Below, one piece after another: positions 44,701-57,061 of a DNA stretch of 64,000 nucleotides (the first letter of the stretch is position 1; each line of letters begins with the position of its first letter). Position numbers and translations under genes: made by a program. Location: NCBI GenBank assembly GCA_005281725.1, contig SSBO01000009.1:1112127-1176126 (forward strand), given 5' to 3'. The DNA comes from Wuchereria bancrofti. Taxonomy: Eukaryota > Nematoda > Chromadorea > Rhabditida > Onchocercidae. Below the pieces are notes generated by a model that was given only the letters and a program-made list of their open reading frames with translations, was not told where the DNA came from and did not search any database.

Positions 44701-45074
44701 TTCAAAATTCTCGAAGAGATACTATCATTGATGATAAATCATTATCAATAAACTATTACTGTTTGATAAACCATTAATTAATTAAATGAATAATATATAA
44801 TATTGTTTTTTCTAAAAATAAACTTCAATCATTAGGGAAAAAAGAAGAAAAGGAAAAGGAAAATATTTTTTGTAAGTTTTGAAAGGATGTGGTTGGTAAT
44901 GTATAAATTATAATTTGAGAAGAAAAATTTAATTAGATATTTTTTTAAATTACAATTAATACAATTTATTAAATTTTAGGTATTATAAAAACAAACTCGA
45001 AAAGCATCTATAAATGCAATTGATATTGTAGAAGAAAATGGTATTAGCGTTGTTGCCATTGTTAATGTTGACAT
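38728..45074 (-). CDS. slc20 (PiT): SLC20/PiT-type sodium-phosphate symporter, copy B
   Basis: Same role as copy A. Fourteen exons: 45074-44997, 44681-44504, 44030-43929, 43648-43508, 43161-43076, 42827-42731, 42661-42542, 42140-41997, 41078-41007, 40678-40546, 40258-40073, 39291-39207, 39116-39011, 38774-38728. They sum to 1575 nt (524 aa, TGA stop). Signatures are [11 protein letters not shown] near the N-terminus and HGANDVGNAIAPL (from 378) in the C-terminal half. [13 protein letters not shown] and LPISTTHS are conserved. Ten exon lengths equal those of copy A, and all phases match. The hydrophilic loop exon 8 is longer (144 against 81 nt) and unrelated in sequence. The last exon encodes [15 protein letters not shown], matching the closing helix of copy A. 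A TTTTTAG acceptor at 45099/45098, 23 bases before the ATG, is a likely trans-splice site. Confidence 0.95.
39564..40120 (-). repeat. Array of exon-11-end copies in intron 11 of PiT B
   Basis: The last 45-50 bases of exon 11 plus intron start recur four more times downstream in the intron. Anchors (plus-strand GCAGCATTAAT or a variant) are at 39568, 39665, 39823 and 39944, with the true exon end at 40076. Copies resemble the coding segment [14 protein letters not shown]. Only the copy at 39823 keeps a GT donor (CAAG|GTTTAC). The others have AGATT or have lost the AG/GT. Between copies lies a common spacer, ATTAGAATTTTA then TTGATAAAATGAAAAA. Confidence 0.92.
41391..41416. repeat. (TTAC)n microsatellite
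   Basis: Five to six TTAC units in intron 8 of PiT gene B. Confidence 0.85.
43649..43836 (-). repeat. 31-bp minisatellite containing a 3' splice site
   Basis: Plus-strand GTTAATTAATTCA or a variant starts at 43651, 43682, 43713, 43744, 43775 and 43806, an exact 31-base period. The array directly abuts exon 4 of PiT B. Its first unit supplies the real acceptor TTAATTAACAG|G (43649/43648), and the unit at 43806 carries a second intact TTAATTAACAG. Confidence 0.93.
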
Positions 45075-45099
45075 CCTTCTTTGTTTCTTGGCTAACCCT

Positions 45100-48000
45100 A
45101 AAAATTGCTTATCACTTATGAAATGAAAAAAAAAAAACAGTTTAACTAGGTATTTAAGTATTTAAGTGCCATGAGCGAACGAAGAAAAAAGGATTCAAAT
45201 AAAAATATAAGCAAAAATAATTTAAAATACAAATTAGCACGATAACAACAATATAATTTATTATATCAAAAAACTTGTAACATAATTGTTCACAACAAAA
45301 TTAATTGATGCAATAATTTATTTAAATGTTGAAGTTGTAAATTCAATTAGAATTAATAAAAAACACAAATTAAAAAAAGCAAATAATTTCAATTGGTATG
45401 AAAAAATGTTACAATAATCTAAATACTTCCTAAATTATAATTTTTATTTGTAAAATTTTTTTCGATGACATTTGTTCATTCATCTATCGACCAAAAAAAA
45501 AGGAATACTTTTTGAGAATACTATATTATGAAATATGAGAAAAAAAACTTCAAATTTAGTTCCTCTCTAAATCGATGACCCTATGAAATTTAATTAAATT
45601 TTATTATCCTAATATCTACATGAAACAGACTTTATGTTATTTATCGAAAGTTAGCTTTTCTTTTCAGATCACCGATTTTTACGCATTGAAAAATTATAAA
45701 TAACTAACAACCTAATGCATTTTAACTCTTATATTGTTAATAAAATACAAACGTAAATGAATTTTATTATGTAAATTTCAAATATCAATAGTTTAAAATT
45801 TTTCAAAATTTTCCATAAAATACTTCAAAAGAAAAAAGAAAATCCTGATTAATATGATTAGTGATTAGTAATATTTCATCAATGAAAAAAAATTTAGAAG
45901 TTTTTAATAAATTTTAGAAATATATTGTGGAAAAAAAAATATTAATGCAGAACATTGATCTGAACAAATGACTTTGAACAATAAAGACGTAAAGTAATTA
46001 TCTTTTCTGACCTCTTTAAGTATTGTTTTAGGTTATCTTTTTTTTTTAAAAAAAGAGAAAAAGGATTAAGGAATAATTTGTCTTAAAATAACTTTAAAAA
46101 AAATTTTCAATATTCCAATGCTTAAACATTCGTTCCATGCAAAAATTAATTATTTCAATATCTAGTCTTCTTTAATTCATTCATTCAACAATAGTAATTC
46201 AAAAAGTATAACAATTTTAATGCAGGAATTTCAATTAAATGCCACTACAAATGATCAGTGTATTCTAAAATATATTTTCAACTTAATAATTTTAACTGCA
46301 AAAACAAAACAGAAAGTTATTTTTTTTAAAAAAATTTTTTTAGATAGCAAAAGATTTTCCAAAGTCCATTTATCTACCGTATGCCAATAGACCTTACCGT
46401 ATACATATCACGAATTTATCACAATTTACCGTATGATATTTTACCGTAAAATTTACGTTGATAAAATAATATTTGCTAAAAGGCAAAAAGAGAAAAAAAA
46501 ACCAATCTTAAACTATAAATTCAATCGTCAAAAATAAAACTAAAAGCAAATTTTCGTTTTTTTCTTTTCATGTTTCAGTGAATTTAGTTTTTATTCCTTT
46601 CTAAAATAAAATAAAGATTATCAGTGGATGATAAATGGGTAATATTATCCATCTGATATAATTAGAATCAAATTTAACAAAAGATTTGATTAGCAATACA
46701 GAGAGACTAGTAAGGACATAAAATCAACATCTAGTTTCTTCTAAAATTAAATATGATTTCTAAAACTTCCCATAATATTACTTCAGATCTTTGAAATAGC
46801 ATTTTCTTTCTAACCATTCCTCAAATTCGTTACTTATTCTTTTCATTCTATTATATCGCAAATAAAAATTAATGCTTTATTGATGTTAATTTTCTAAAAT
46901 ACACAAATGGTGTTTTAATGTTTATCACAAAAATAAAAAATTATTGAATTTAAATTTAAGAATACTTATATGACAAGAAAATATTTTGTAGAAAATTAAC
47001 AGATAAAATATATATAACAGATAAAATATATTGAAATGGAAAAGAACAAAACGAAGGAAAACGAGTGGAATATTTTTTGTTTTTGTTTTTTTTTTTTGCT
47101 TAGAATAAAATTTTTTGAAAATGAGACAATGTTTGAAAGTGAATTTTATTTTAAAATAAAATATTTAAACATTGTTCTCTTTTTTGTTTGATGTTTTTGA
47201 CTTTTTTACATTTAACTTCAATAATAAGAAAAATATGCGCAGCATTTTATGCAAGCAGACAGACAAAATACACTTAAATGAAAGAAAAGGAAATTGAAAA
47301 AATTATTAAAGAAATGAAAAGAGAAAGAAGGAGCAGCACTTCATGTTGTGAAAAAAAAAATAATAATTGAGGAATTATATTTAGATCTTAATGATTAAAT
47401 TAAAAGTGCACGCCAATGTATTTATTGTAATGCATTCATAAAGGTCAAGAGGAGGAATAAGACATGCATAAATTGGTTGACCTTGACCTTATTTCTCTTT
47501 GATTTGAATCTTAACACATCTGTACTTTCACAAACCATTGAAAACTCATAATACTATAAAATAAAAAGAAAGAAATGATGACTTTTATCATTTTTGTTTA
47601 CTAATTTCTCACGACATACTTTCCTATTTGAGCAAATTTAATAGTTTAATTACTTTTTATCAAATTAGAAATGACCTCATATTCTCAAATTGACGCCTAC
47701 TATATTATTAAGATGAAAAGTGAACGAATAGTGAAATAAAAATTTAAGCAAAGACAGCATCGATTAGTTCAATCATGACGAAAGTAAACTAAACTATAAA
47801 TACACCTGTGATGATAGAACCGTTATTATTGACATGTTTCGAGCAATCGATGTCAAAAATAAAAATTCAAAAAAAGAAAAAAAAGAAGTGAAATTCATTT
47901 TACAATTAACGTTTGCTTCCAGTTACTAGCATTACAGTTAAAGAAGAACGAAATGATTAATGATTGAATTGCTTCGAACCTTTAATCATCAGTTCTTGAT

Positions 48001-50213
48001 CTTTTCTTTTAAGTGCAAATTTCTCTTTTCTATAGTTGACAATTCCAGGATATTCGAAAAATTTACAGTATGATAATCAAATAATATATAATATATATAA
48101 ATAATTACTTTTTTTCTCAAATTTAAGTCAAACTTCTTAAAAAAAATTTTTTTTTCAAAATTATAAATTTAAAAATTTAATTTCTTTCAAGAAGCTCAAA
48201 GTAATTTCAAATTTTTTTTCCTCTAAATTTGAGCAATTTAGAAAAAACAACAAAATATTGTAAGTGTTGTAAAAAGAAATGTTATATCAAATTAGCATAG
48301 AAAAAATTGAAAATTAAAATTTGATCAATAATAAGAATATTATTAGCTGTTTATCTCTTAATAAGGACTGAATATAATTCATTATAATAGCAATGTACTT
48401 TAATTTATTTTGATATAATCTATTAAATGATAATAATTGCTATTATTTTTAATATGAAATTTAAATGAATAAACGACTACAAATAATGCAAAAAAAAATC
48501 AACGCATTAAATTATAACACTGAAATAAAATATAAACATGTGCAAATTTTATTCAAATTATTATGTTATTCCATTGAAACAGTTTTTTTTAGAAAAAACT
48601 TCAAATTCTAGACCTAATCTTACTTTATTTACTACCAGTAATAAATTGACTTTCTTTTGCTTCATCAATTAATTAATGAATTTTTAAAGGTTAAAATATT
48701 AAGATTAAAGTGTCAAACAGTACAATTACATTTTCACATTTCAATTCATAGTATGAGTAACAATATAGGAGAGGAATTGATAAATATAAGTATGTTGAAT
48801 GACGTTCTTCTTTTCGCTTATTTCTTCTTATGTTTTCATATTAAATCACTTTTGGTGTATATTATTTCGAGAAGTAAAAATGTGGCAAATGAGTGCTTCA
48901 AATCATTCATTAACTATTTGAACTTTTTGTTATAACATTTTCGGTTAATTGATGAATTGCCGAAAATCAAATTTTGAATTTTTACCATAATTTTATTTGA
49001 AACAGCATTTATACAAAGAAAGCAAATGTACAACTTCCAAATATATCAATTATAGGTTTCTGGAATATCATAAAATGTCTTCAAGATATGCTTGAAGTAA
49101 CATTCTCTACATTAATGCTGTATTTTATCGTACGACATTATCATAACAATGATAATCAATCATACTTTGATGCAGCATTCGTATAATAATCACATCATCG
49201 AATCTCATACTTAATTCAAAATACTGTACTGTAATTGTATACTTTTAACAGTTTTGCAAAATAAAGATATGTAAACAAACTGCAATGCAAGAAAAATGCA
49301 CTAATGTAAAAGTTAACATCATTAAGTAGTTAAATCATTACACGATTGTACATGAAGACTCTGGAACACTAATCAATTTGATCGAAGTGATGTTAATGGT
49401 TTATATTAGCAGTAGTAGCATTAAAAAATTTGGTGATAAGAGTAATTAATTAGAGCTCCCTTACCTTTACATCATTTACTGCTGTAAGAACATGCTAGTA
49501 TTCATTACAGAATTGGCAAGTAAAATATATACAAATTTAACATAAAATGTTAAAGATGAAGAATGCAATAAATGAGAGCACTAATCTGATGGAAATAATG
49601 CTACTTAGGCAAATGAAGTGCCAAATTCGACGAAAAGCATAACATCGAGATTCAAAGAAAGCTTTAAGCACTCTTTTTTTTTTCTCTTCCTGATTTCATG
49701 ATTTCTAAGCTCTAAAGAAATCATTCAGATGGATGGAATTAAGATTTTCTTACAACCCAGTTAAATCAAAATAGGCATAAAAATTTCAAAAGTTGAATGA
49801 AAACCATCATCAGTATGCATCAAAGAAAGAAAAAATAAAAATAAAGTGTAATAAAATTGCTCCAACTTATAAATTACACGTACCAAACAAAATGCAAAAG
49901 TTCCATTTTCCCTTCTCTTTCTTACTTTATTTCATTTCTACTTTTGTTCCTATTTTATCTTTGTAAAAGAAGATATTTAACACAATTGATTCCTAAACAT
50001 CTACTCAAATATTTTCAGTGTTATTGAAATCGAGATCTCATTCCTTTCCATAATAAATGTGGTAACTTTTTTAATTTTTGTAACTTCCCACAGAAAAATG
50101 ATAAAATATGAACATATGCATACAAAAAAAAAAAAAAAAAATAATACAGCCTACAGCCTACTAAGTAGTAATAATAACCAATTCACAACGATGGTTTAAT
50201 AAGTCACATTGTT
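45100..50213. other. Gene-free interval between PiT B and CHP
   Basis: About 5 kb without a supported exon. The longest frame (48657-48935 plus, 92 codons) has no splice context or recognisable similarity. Notable spots are a cluster of TTACCGTA motifs (46375-46455) and three AGGTCA half-sites (47441-47489). It should include the promoter of PiT B and the 3' untranslated region of the CHP gene. Confidence 0.5.
47441..47489. promoter_or_regulatory. Cluster of AGGTCA nuclear-receptor half-sites
   Basis: AAGGTCAAG at 47441 on the plus strand, and TGACCTTGACCT at 47478-47489, which reads AGGTCAAGGTCA on the minus strand. The latter also contains TCAAGGTCA, the extended half-site bound by FTZ-F1/NR5- and ERR-like receptors. 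Nematodes have many nuclear receptors. The site lies about 2.4 kb upstream of PiT B. Function is inferred from sequence only. Confidence 0.3.
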
Positions 50214-52655
50214 CTAATTCAAAAATCGAATTGACATTTTTTGTTCGATGTCTGTCTTTTCCATTGCCTGAAATCTAGTTCTATCATATATTCGTTGCTC
50301 ATTTTACAATGTTTCCTTAAATTATAATCTTAATCAAGGTTTCCGGACTTTGGAATCTTTCGGGATTTCTGCAATAAAACTAATTCTAAAGCACAAAAAA
50401 TACTCAAAACCATTCTTGCAGCAATTACTACTAGAATAATTTACTTTCCGAAAACATACTTCATTAGGGTGTGTCTGCACAGATCCTTGAGTTGAGAGTA
50501 CATCCACTCACGTATAAGTGGACCGATTTACCAGTTATTATGCATTTCATTTATTTAGTGGATTTTTTATTTAAATAGAAAAGATGAGAACTCACTCGGC
50601 AAAACTCATCGAATGAAATTTTCCCATCTTTGTCAATATCAGCTTCAGATATTGTTCGATCAGCAATGCTTTCTAACTAAAATCAACTAGAGCTAAAATA
50701 ACTCCCTATAAAATAACAACTCTCTTGAAAACATAGGTTCAAATGAATGCCTAATAAAATTATTATTCTATTACTAATTTAAAGAGCATTTTATCTGGTC
50801 TTAAAATTTTCAACCTATTTGCATTTGACTTTAACCTTCGATTTTTCATGTAACTCAATAAAAGAGGTAAATTCCAGGATTACTAAAATAGTTTTTGGAA
50901 AAGTGAATCATCGAATATCACAAACTGATTCATGCGCATGCAAAGTTAATAGTTTTTTTTTAATAGTTTCATTAAAAAACATACTTGTTCAGCAGTTATA
51001 TTTGCACCAACCATCATATTCAGGATCACTTTGAATTCATCTCTTGTAATAAAACCATTCTTATTCAAGTCGTACATTGAAAATGCAACTATAAATATGT
51101 TTCATAAAATATATAAACATGCCAGCTTCCAAAAAAAAAAACCATAATTTCACTTCAAGTAAAACATTTCATGCAGGTGTGCTCTAAAAGGAACACAGAA
51201 TACCACAGATTCCATCTGGATATAAAATTGATTGCAGATACACCAATTACGCAAACAATCCCACTCATTATAAACCGAGATTATGGTCTAACATAAATGT
51301 AAAAATGATGACACATTTCATGTGACATCAAACTGCTTACATTTTAATTTCTCTTCCCTGCTGTTTAGAACGTTTCTTTTTTCTTTACTGATTGGCCTGA
51401 AGTGAGCCAATACTCTTATGAATTCTCGGAAATTGATCTTTTGTCCTAGATCCTCCCTAAAATAGCGATATGTTTCTAGTGAATTATATTTGTGGATGTT
51501 TAAGTATGTTATAGAATAAATGTAAAAAAAGCAGTTTTAAATTTAGAATCATGAAAATAAATACTGCAAAAAGCGAATAGGAAATTGACGAAATTACGTT
51601 TCAGTAAAAAATGCATCAACAATACGATCACCAAGTGGATTGATTGCAAGTTCGGGAATCCGCAAGAAATCATCACGATCCAAGTATCCACGACCTATCA
51701 AATCGACAAATAATTACTTAAATCTTATTACTTACACTTTCAATTGAGTTATATACTAAACTACGAAATCTAAAGAGATGATATGTATAACTACAGAAAA
51801 ATTAAGATGGCCATTGCTTGACTACAATTACTTTACCTTGGATATTTCGGGCCAAATGGAAGTACATTTTTCAAGAATCATGAAAACAGATACTACAAAA
51901 AGCGAATTGATGGGATTGACGCAATTAGTTATGTTTCACTTGTTGTTATGAGTAATTCTGGAGGGATGCATAACCGATGACGTAGTCCACAGAAATACAA
52001 AATATTTGTAAAATTTATTTGAAATTTGGATTAAAAAGAATCTGCTTGCACCAACCTTGCTTATCGAGTGACAAAAACCGACTGTATAGTCGGACAATTT
52101 GATTCCGTGAAACTGAAAAAAATGAATTCAGTAAACCGCTAGTTAGTTGCTGTGGATGAAAATTATACGATAAGCAAAATTTTTAAAGCGTTTGCATTCT
52201 TTGTATGGATTTGACCTACTAAAGTATTACCTTTTTTTGTTCCATCAATAGTCTGTCTGGCCAGCAGTGAAGTGTTAAACAGCTGATATAATTAGATTCG
52301 TTTAAAAATATCGATGCTTAGCCTTATCACGAGTAAAATCTGATTTTTTTTAGAAATATTTATAGAAACACAAAATGCTTGTAAAATTTATAGGCATAAG
52401 CTAAGTAGATCCACTAACCCATGTCTAGCTTAATCTCCGAACTGGAAATTAAAATCTGAATGTATAACAGTGCTATGTTATGTGAAATAGCAAGCATTTA
52501 CCATACAAACAATCATTTCCTCATTCTCAAATTAATGAACTTAAAATAAAGAAAAATTAAAAATAAAAGAAAACATGATGAAGCTTACAGCCAGTCTCCG
52601 TTGAAATCGCTTGAATTTCATCTTCCTGTAACATCAATGAGCTACTATTCCCCAT
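50214..52655 (-). CDS. chp1: Calcineurin B homologous protein (CHP1 / PBO-1 type)
   Basis: CHP proteins are myristoylated EF-hand cofactors of Na+/H+ exchangers and also act in membrane traffic. Seven exons: 52655-52589, 52112-52056, 51694-51598, 51456-51341, 51088-50985, 50676-50596, 50267-50214. They sum to 576 nt (191 aa, TAG stop), against 195 aa for human CHP1. The N-terminus MGNSSS fits an N-myristoylation signal. LYSRF, the conserved RIPELAINPLGDRI block, INFREF, LAHFRPI and the terminal MSIRFLN match the family. EF-hands 3 (loop D119-E130) and 4 (D160-E171) keep all calcium ligands. EF-hands 1 and 2 are degenerate, as in other CHPs. Acceptor TTTTAG|TTA is used for exon 6, because the next TTAG would lose the frame and residues LE. 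The gene is isolated from its neighbours. Confidence 0.94.
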
Positions 52656-54136
52656 ATTGATCAAAAAAGTCCTCTTGATTAGTAATACTCAGTTGTAGAC
52701 ATACACGGACCAAGCAATCAAATATGCAATTTTTTTTACTGGAAAAAGTATTAACAGTTTAGCAATGGATGTTAAATGACTAAACAACGTATGTTCAACA
52801 AGCCTTTTATCCTTGAAAGTTAAATCCAGGAAGGAATTTAAATAGTTACAAGGCAACTCGTCTGGTAAATAAGTCCAGGCTAAATTATATTAGTGTTTAT
52901 CAACTGGTAGATAATGAGTCCATCAAAGAAAAAAATATATATTTACTTAGTCATTACATTATTCAGAAACAATAGCAGGAAGACTTAACTCAAAACTTCC
53001 ACTACGAGGATGTCATTATCTCCAATTTCACATAAAGTTCGCTTCATCGATTAATCTAATCATTAATATAATATGTAAAAGGTTAAAATCACTAGCAATC
53101 CCCACTAAAAATACATCTTAACCTAGCCATAAACCAGAATTTAAATGTAATTCAAGATCTCATCGCAAATCTTTATTCCAGTTCATTCCGGTTAAACCAC
53201 CAGATCACCTTTTTCGTTCATTATGCCATTTGAATAATACAAAATAGAATCATAAGGAAATTAAAGTATTCTATTCATAAAGTTATCATCAAATACATGA
53301 AATTACCTACTACTTCTCGATATTTGAAAAGAAAAAGACGATTACAAACTGATCACTAACATTTAATGGTTTCAAATAGTTTTGTATTTTTTGGATCGTT
53401 ACAGCAAAGAAGTTGACCTTCAAATATCACCTACAGAAGTAGTAACCGATAAAACGACTATAAACTGAAAAAAAAAAAATCTATTGCAAAATTCACCATA
53501 AAATTCATCAGACGAGGTCAAATAATTTACCATGCGACACCACATCCCATAAATCAAACCTACTATTCTAATATTTATTTTATGGCCATCATAACCGATA
53601 TCATATGATTAGCTACAACAAGTTATGGTACAGTATCAATTCCTTCCGACTACCATAGCACAATAGATTGATACGGTAACAGGTATATCATTTTCAACTT
53701 TTTGATATAATATGGAAATCAAATGCATGTTAGCATATTGTCACTAAAGAGTAACTTCTAAAAACAAGATTTTTTGTCTTTCCACCGATCTCAATAGGAT
53801 AGGAAAAAGATCCGAACAAGAAATACACATCGTCAATATCAAGAAACAATTTCAATGAAATGTAATCACTCTTTTCGTTTCGTTTCATTTCATTATCACG
53901 CATGTATATTACTACTCTATTAAAAAAAGTACTTACATGTAACATACATACATGTATACAGATAAACTGATACACTATGCAAATCAGTGCTGTTTGAATA
54001 GCAAATAATTTTAAAAAAAAAAAGAAAAACTTTATTTTGCCTGTTGGAAAGTTTGTTGAATTGATATGTGAAGTGGGAGCAATTGAAACTGAGTAGCAAA
54101 TAAATAGAAAACGAGTTTAAGAAATAGAATGATTCT

Positions 54137-54372
54137 GTGAAACTGCTGAAAACTTGTTCGGAGTGAGTGAAATTGCTGAAAACTTGTTCGGAGTGACTTA
54201 TTCAATTAAAAAAGAGATTTTTTTTTAATTGAATAAGTTTCGCAACAACTGAAATTTCCTCCTTTTTTTTTTCTTAAACTAAGTCAACTATTAAAAAAGA
54301 GATTTTTTTTTAATTGAATAAGTTTCGCAACAACTGAAATTTCCTTTTTTTTTTTTTCTTAAAATAAGTCAA
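54137..54372. repeat. Two nested tandem duplications with a palindrome
   Basis: A 31-base unit (GCTGAAAACTTGTTCGGAGTGA at its core) is repeated at about 54137 and 54168. It is followed by an 85-base unit repeated twice (GAGATTTTTTTTT at 54214 and 54299). The first 85-base unit starts with a perfect inverted repeat at 54196-54238, with 18-base arms ACTTATTCAATTAAAAAA and complement. Confidence 0.88.
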
Positions 54373-56854
54373 CTATTAGAACATTTTCAATCTTTCTCAC
54401 CAATAAATTTATAAATTCAACTTCATATTTAATTCACATCTCCTTCTCTTTACATCAGTGATTTCATAATGCCCATAATTGAGTGTTTTTTGAAAGTACG
54501 AAACAAATTACAAAGGCGAATAGTACCTTTTTTATCCTTTCATCAATTCCAATACGACAGAAAAAAGATTCGAACAGGATAAAAAATAGATTTGGTTGAG
54601 ACATCATACCTTACCTTACGATCTATATACCAATTATCATCTTGAACTAGTTTTGGCTCAAATATAAGATTTCAGGACAAAAATCTATACAAGAAAAAAA
54701 TGAAACCTTAACTTTACAAGTTGCAATTTATGCAATGTAAAAAAAAAGAATTGTTATGATTCCAAAAAAATTCAACAATACATTGAACCTGTACACTACC
54801 ATCATCAAGAGATTCTTCAACTTACAGACTTTCGCATTCTTCATTTGTAATCAGATTATGCAACTCATGAAAATGGTTCCAAAATGAAATAATTAATTAT
54901 TTATCAGAAGCCCATGCAAAACCAATCCTTTTAGTTTCTATATAACAGTACATCTTTTCATGCATCAAAGTTAAACATTGATCACTTGGACTGGATCTGG
55001 CATTCTAAAGATGTATATATGATGATATATTTGAAAACTTAAGCCTAAAAAAGCGTAATCATCGAATGAAGAATATTCAAGAAATTGTAAATTAGTAAGA
55101 GACAGTTTAAAGTTATCTCTTCCTCGAATATAGCTAATTTATCAATCAATTCTTAATACTGCAATCAAACAAACCTGATAACAACTGTTCCAACAATCCT
55201 GATAAGGCGGCAAATAGCAGAAACAAAGCAGATAGTAGCGAAATGTAAAACATCTAAGCGCCTTATGATGAAAAATGACAAATAAAACAAGCATAATGAA
55301 TCATCATTTTGCATACATACACAGAAATACAGCTTCTATCATTGCCCCCCCACCTCCAAAAAAAAAAAAAAAAGTAGGAAATTTTCAGCTGGAACCGGAA
55401 TAAAGCATAGAAGCCAATAAGAATCGACCCAAATATTTTTTTTTTGGAAACATCAACAAAAACGTAACTAATGTCTCCCAAAAATGCCTGTCTTCCAAAC
55501 TACAAAAACCATTGAAATTTGAAACCACTAAAAATGAGAAATTAGGCCAAAATAAGTTTTCTACACAAAAAAAAAAATCTCTCCTATCTTCTCTTTCCAT
55601 TTTTCTAAAATCTTCTGTTAAAATTTGTAACAATTCCTTTTATGAATCCATTCATTCCTACTTTGCATCTGTACCTAATTGGAATATGTCGCAAAAGATT
55701 TTCGGAAGAAAAAGATGTTATTATTTCAATTAAATTTCCATTAAAAGTGAGATACCATCATTAATAATAATAATATTATTATTAATTATCATAATTTTCC
55801 TGATTTATGACCATTTGCTGCTTAACATGATACTTGTGAAATGTCCCATTCAATTATCGTCTTAAATTGATCCAACATCTTATAAAAAATGTTCATAAAA
55901 TCTAAATTATTACTTATTCCTTAAAAAGCGGATTAACTTCAACAATACCAACATAAAATAGGAGCAGAGTAGAAAGATACTCCAGCGGAAGCACGATGAA
56001 AAAGCGAACTTATATAATACAGAGATAATTAAGATTTATAAAATAATTTTCCTGCAAATCAAGTTAAAAAATGATATCAAAACCAAGAGTGTTTTGTTTA
56101 AAAGGACAAAACATATTGACATGAAAAGCACGAAATAATGCAATGACAAATTGAGAAAATGTATGACAGTGACAACGATAATAGTGACACAGATTTTTTC
56201 ATAGTCAGAATTAAAGTTTAAAAAAGTTTTCTTGCCGTAAATCTCATTCAAAATTATCTAGAATATATTTTGCTCATACTATTTCAACTTCGAATTTTTC
56301 CGCTTACCGAACTCATGTTTAAAATGTAATTCCCGAAAGAATTCATAGCTTATTCTCCGTAAAAAAAAATAACTTAGAGAGAAGTGGAAAATTTAATTGT
56401 TTTCGATTTTAGACCAAGTAAATTCTTCAACAATTCCACACAAAAAAATCTCTGCTTGATAAGCGGACAAATACTTTCATACGTTTGATACAAATCCAAT
56501 TGTTGTTCGTTTGTTAAGATCATTCAAACTGCATATTTTTTTAACGTAACGTAAATGTTTCGATTACGTGACGTCTTCAAAATGAACTAGCATATCTCCA
56601 CGTGAACACATCTACGCATACTCATATTATTATTAGCTTAGTCTAATTTGATAGTTGAAAGAACATAGAATTCTTTTGCTATATAGCATTAAACTGATGA
56701 AATCAGTAAATAATTGATAGGAATATTATCAATAAGAGTGAGTAATGATAAAAAGAACCAAATTCAGATATATGCGACATTTGCAACTCTGTTATTATCA
56801 CCTCTATCTAAAAAATGAGTCTTAGTAGTTCATAAAAAAGCCTTTGTAAATGCT

Positions 56855-57061
56855 ATGACAACTGCAACAGCTTTATCAATTAATCAAAGTTCATCCGTCG
56901 TCATCTCACGCTCAGAAATCCGTGAACCCACAAAACGTCCGTACACGCAAGTACCCTTATGCATCTACACTGAAAAACAAACTTCATCCATCAAAATTCG
57001 AATTTCGCGACATTATGACATAACGTTGTCTCAGGAATCTGAAATAATTTTTAAGCATTGA
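56855..57061 (+). CDS. Possible coding exon, unrecognised
   Basis: An open frame of 68 codons from ATG (MTTATALSINQSSSVV, then REPTKRPYTQ) has more balanced base use than its surroundings. A phase-0 GT follows PYTQ (CAA|GTACCC). A 20-base micro-exon at 57991-58029 (CAG|AAT...TG|GTAAAG) would link it in frame to the exon at 58178. All of these junctions are weak, so it may be the start of the right-hand gene or simply chance. Confidence 0.2.
   Translation: MTTATALSINQSSSVVISRSEIREPTKRPYTQVPLCIYTEKQTSSIKIRISRHYDITLSQESEIIFKH

Noticed and set aside
48657..48935. 92-codon open frame, the longest in the 45-50 kb interval
   Set aside because: No recognisable similarity, no flanking splice sites, and composition typical of AT-rich noncoding DNA.
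52385..52460. Apparent CHP exon (CCAG acceptor, SEIKLDMG, then G|GTTAGT)
   Set aside because: Entering from CHP exon 1 (phase 1) gives an immediate stop. Exon 1 instead joins directly to 52112 and restores the conserved GFSRNQIVRLYSRF.
54825..54880. Minus-strand fragment HELHNLITNEECESL, faintly like a prolyl 4-hydroxylase segment
   Set aside because: It has a donor-like end but no acceptor upstream and no neighbouring exons of that family.
55163..55232. Plus-strand open frame rich in Asn, Lys and Ser (NKPDNNCSNNPDKAANSR)
   Set aside because: Stops lie close on both sides, and there is no start or splice site and no recognisable similarity.
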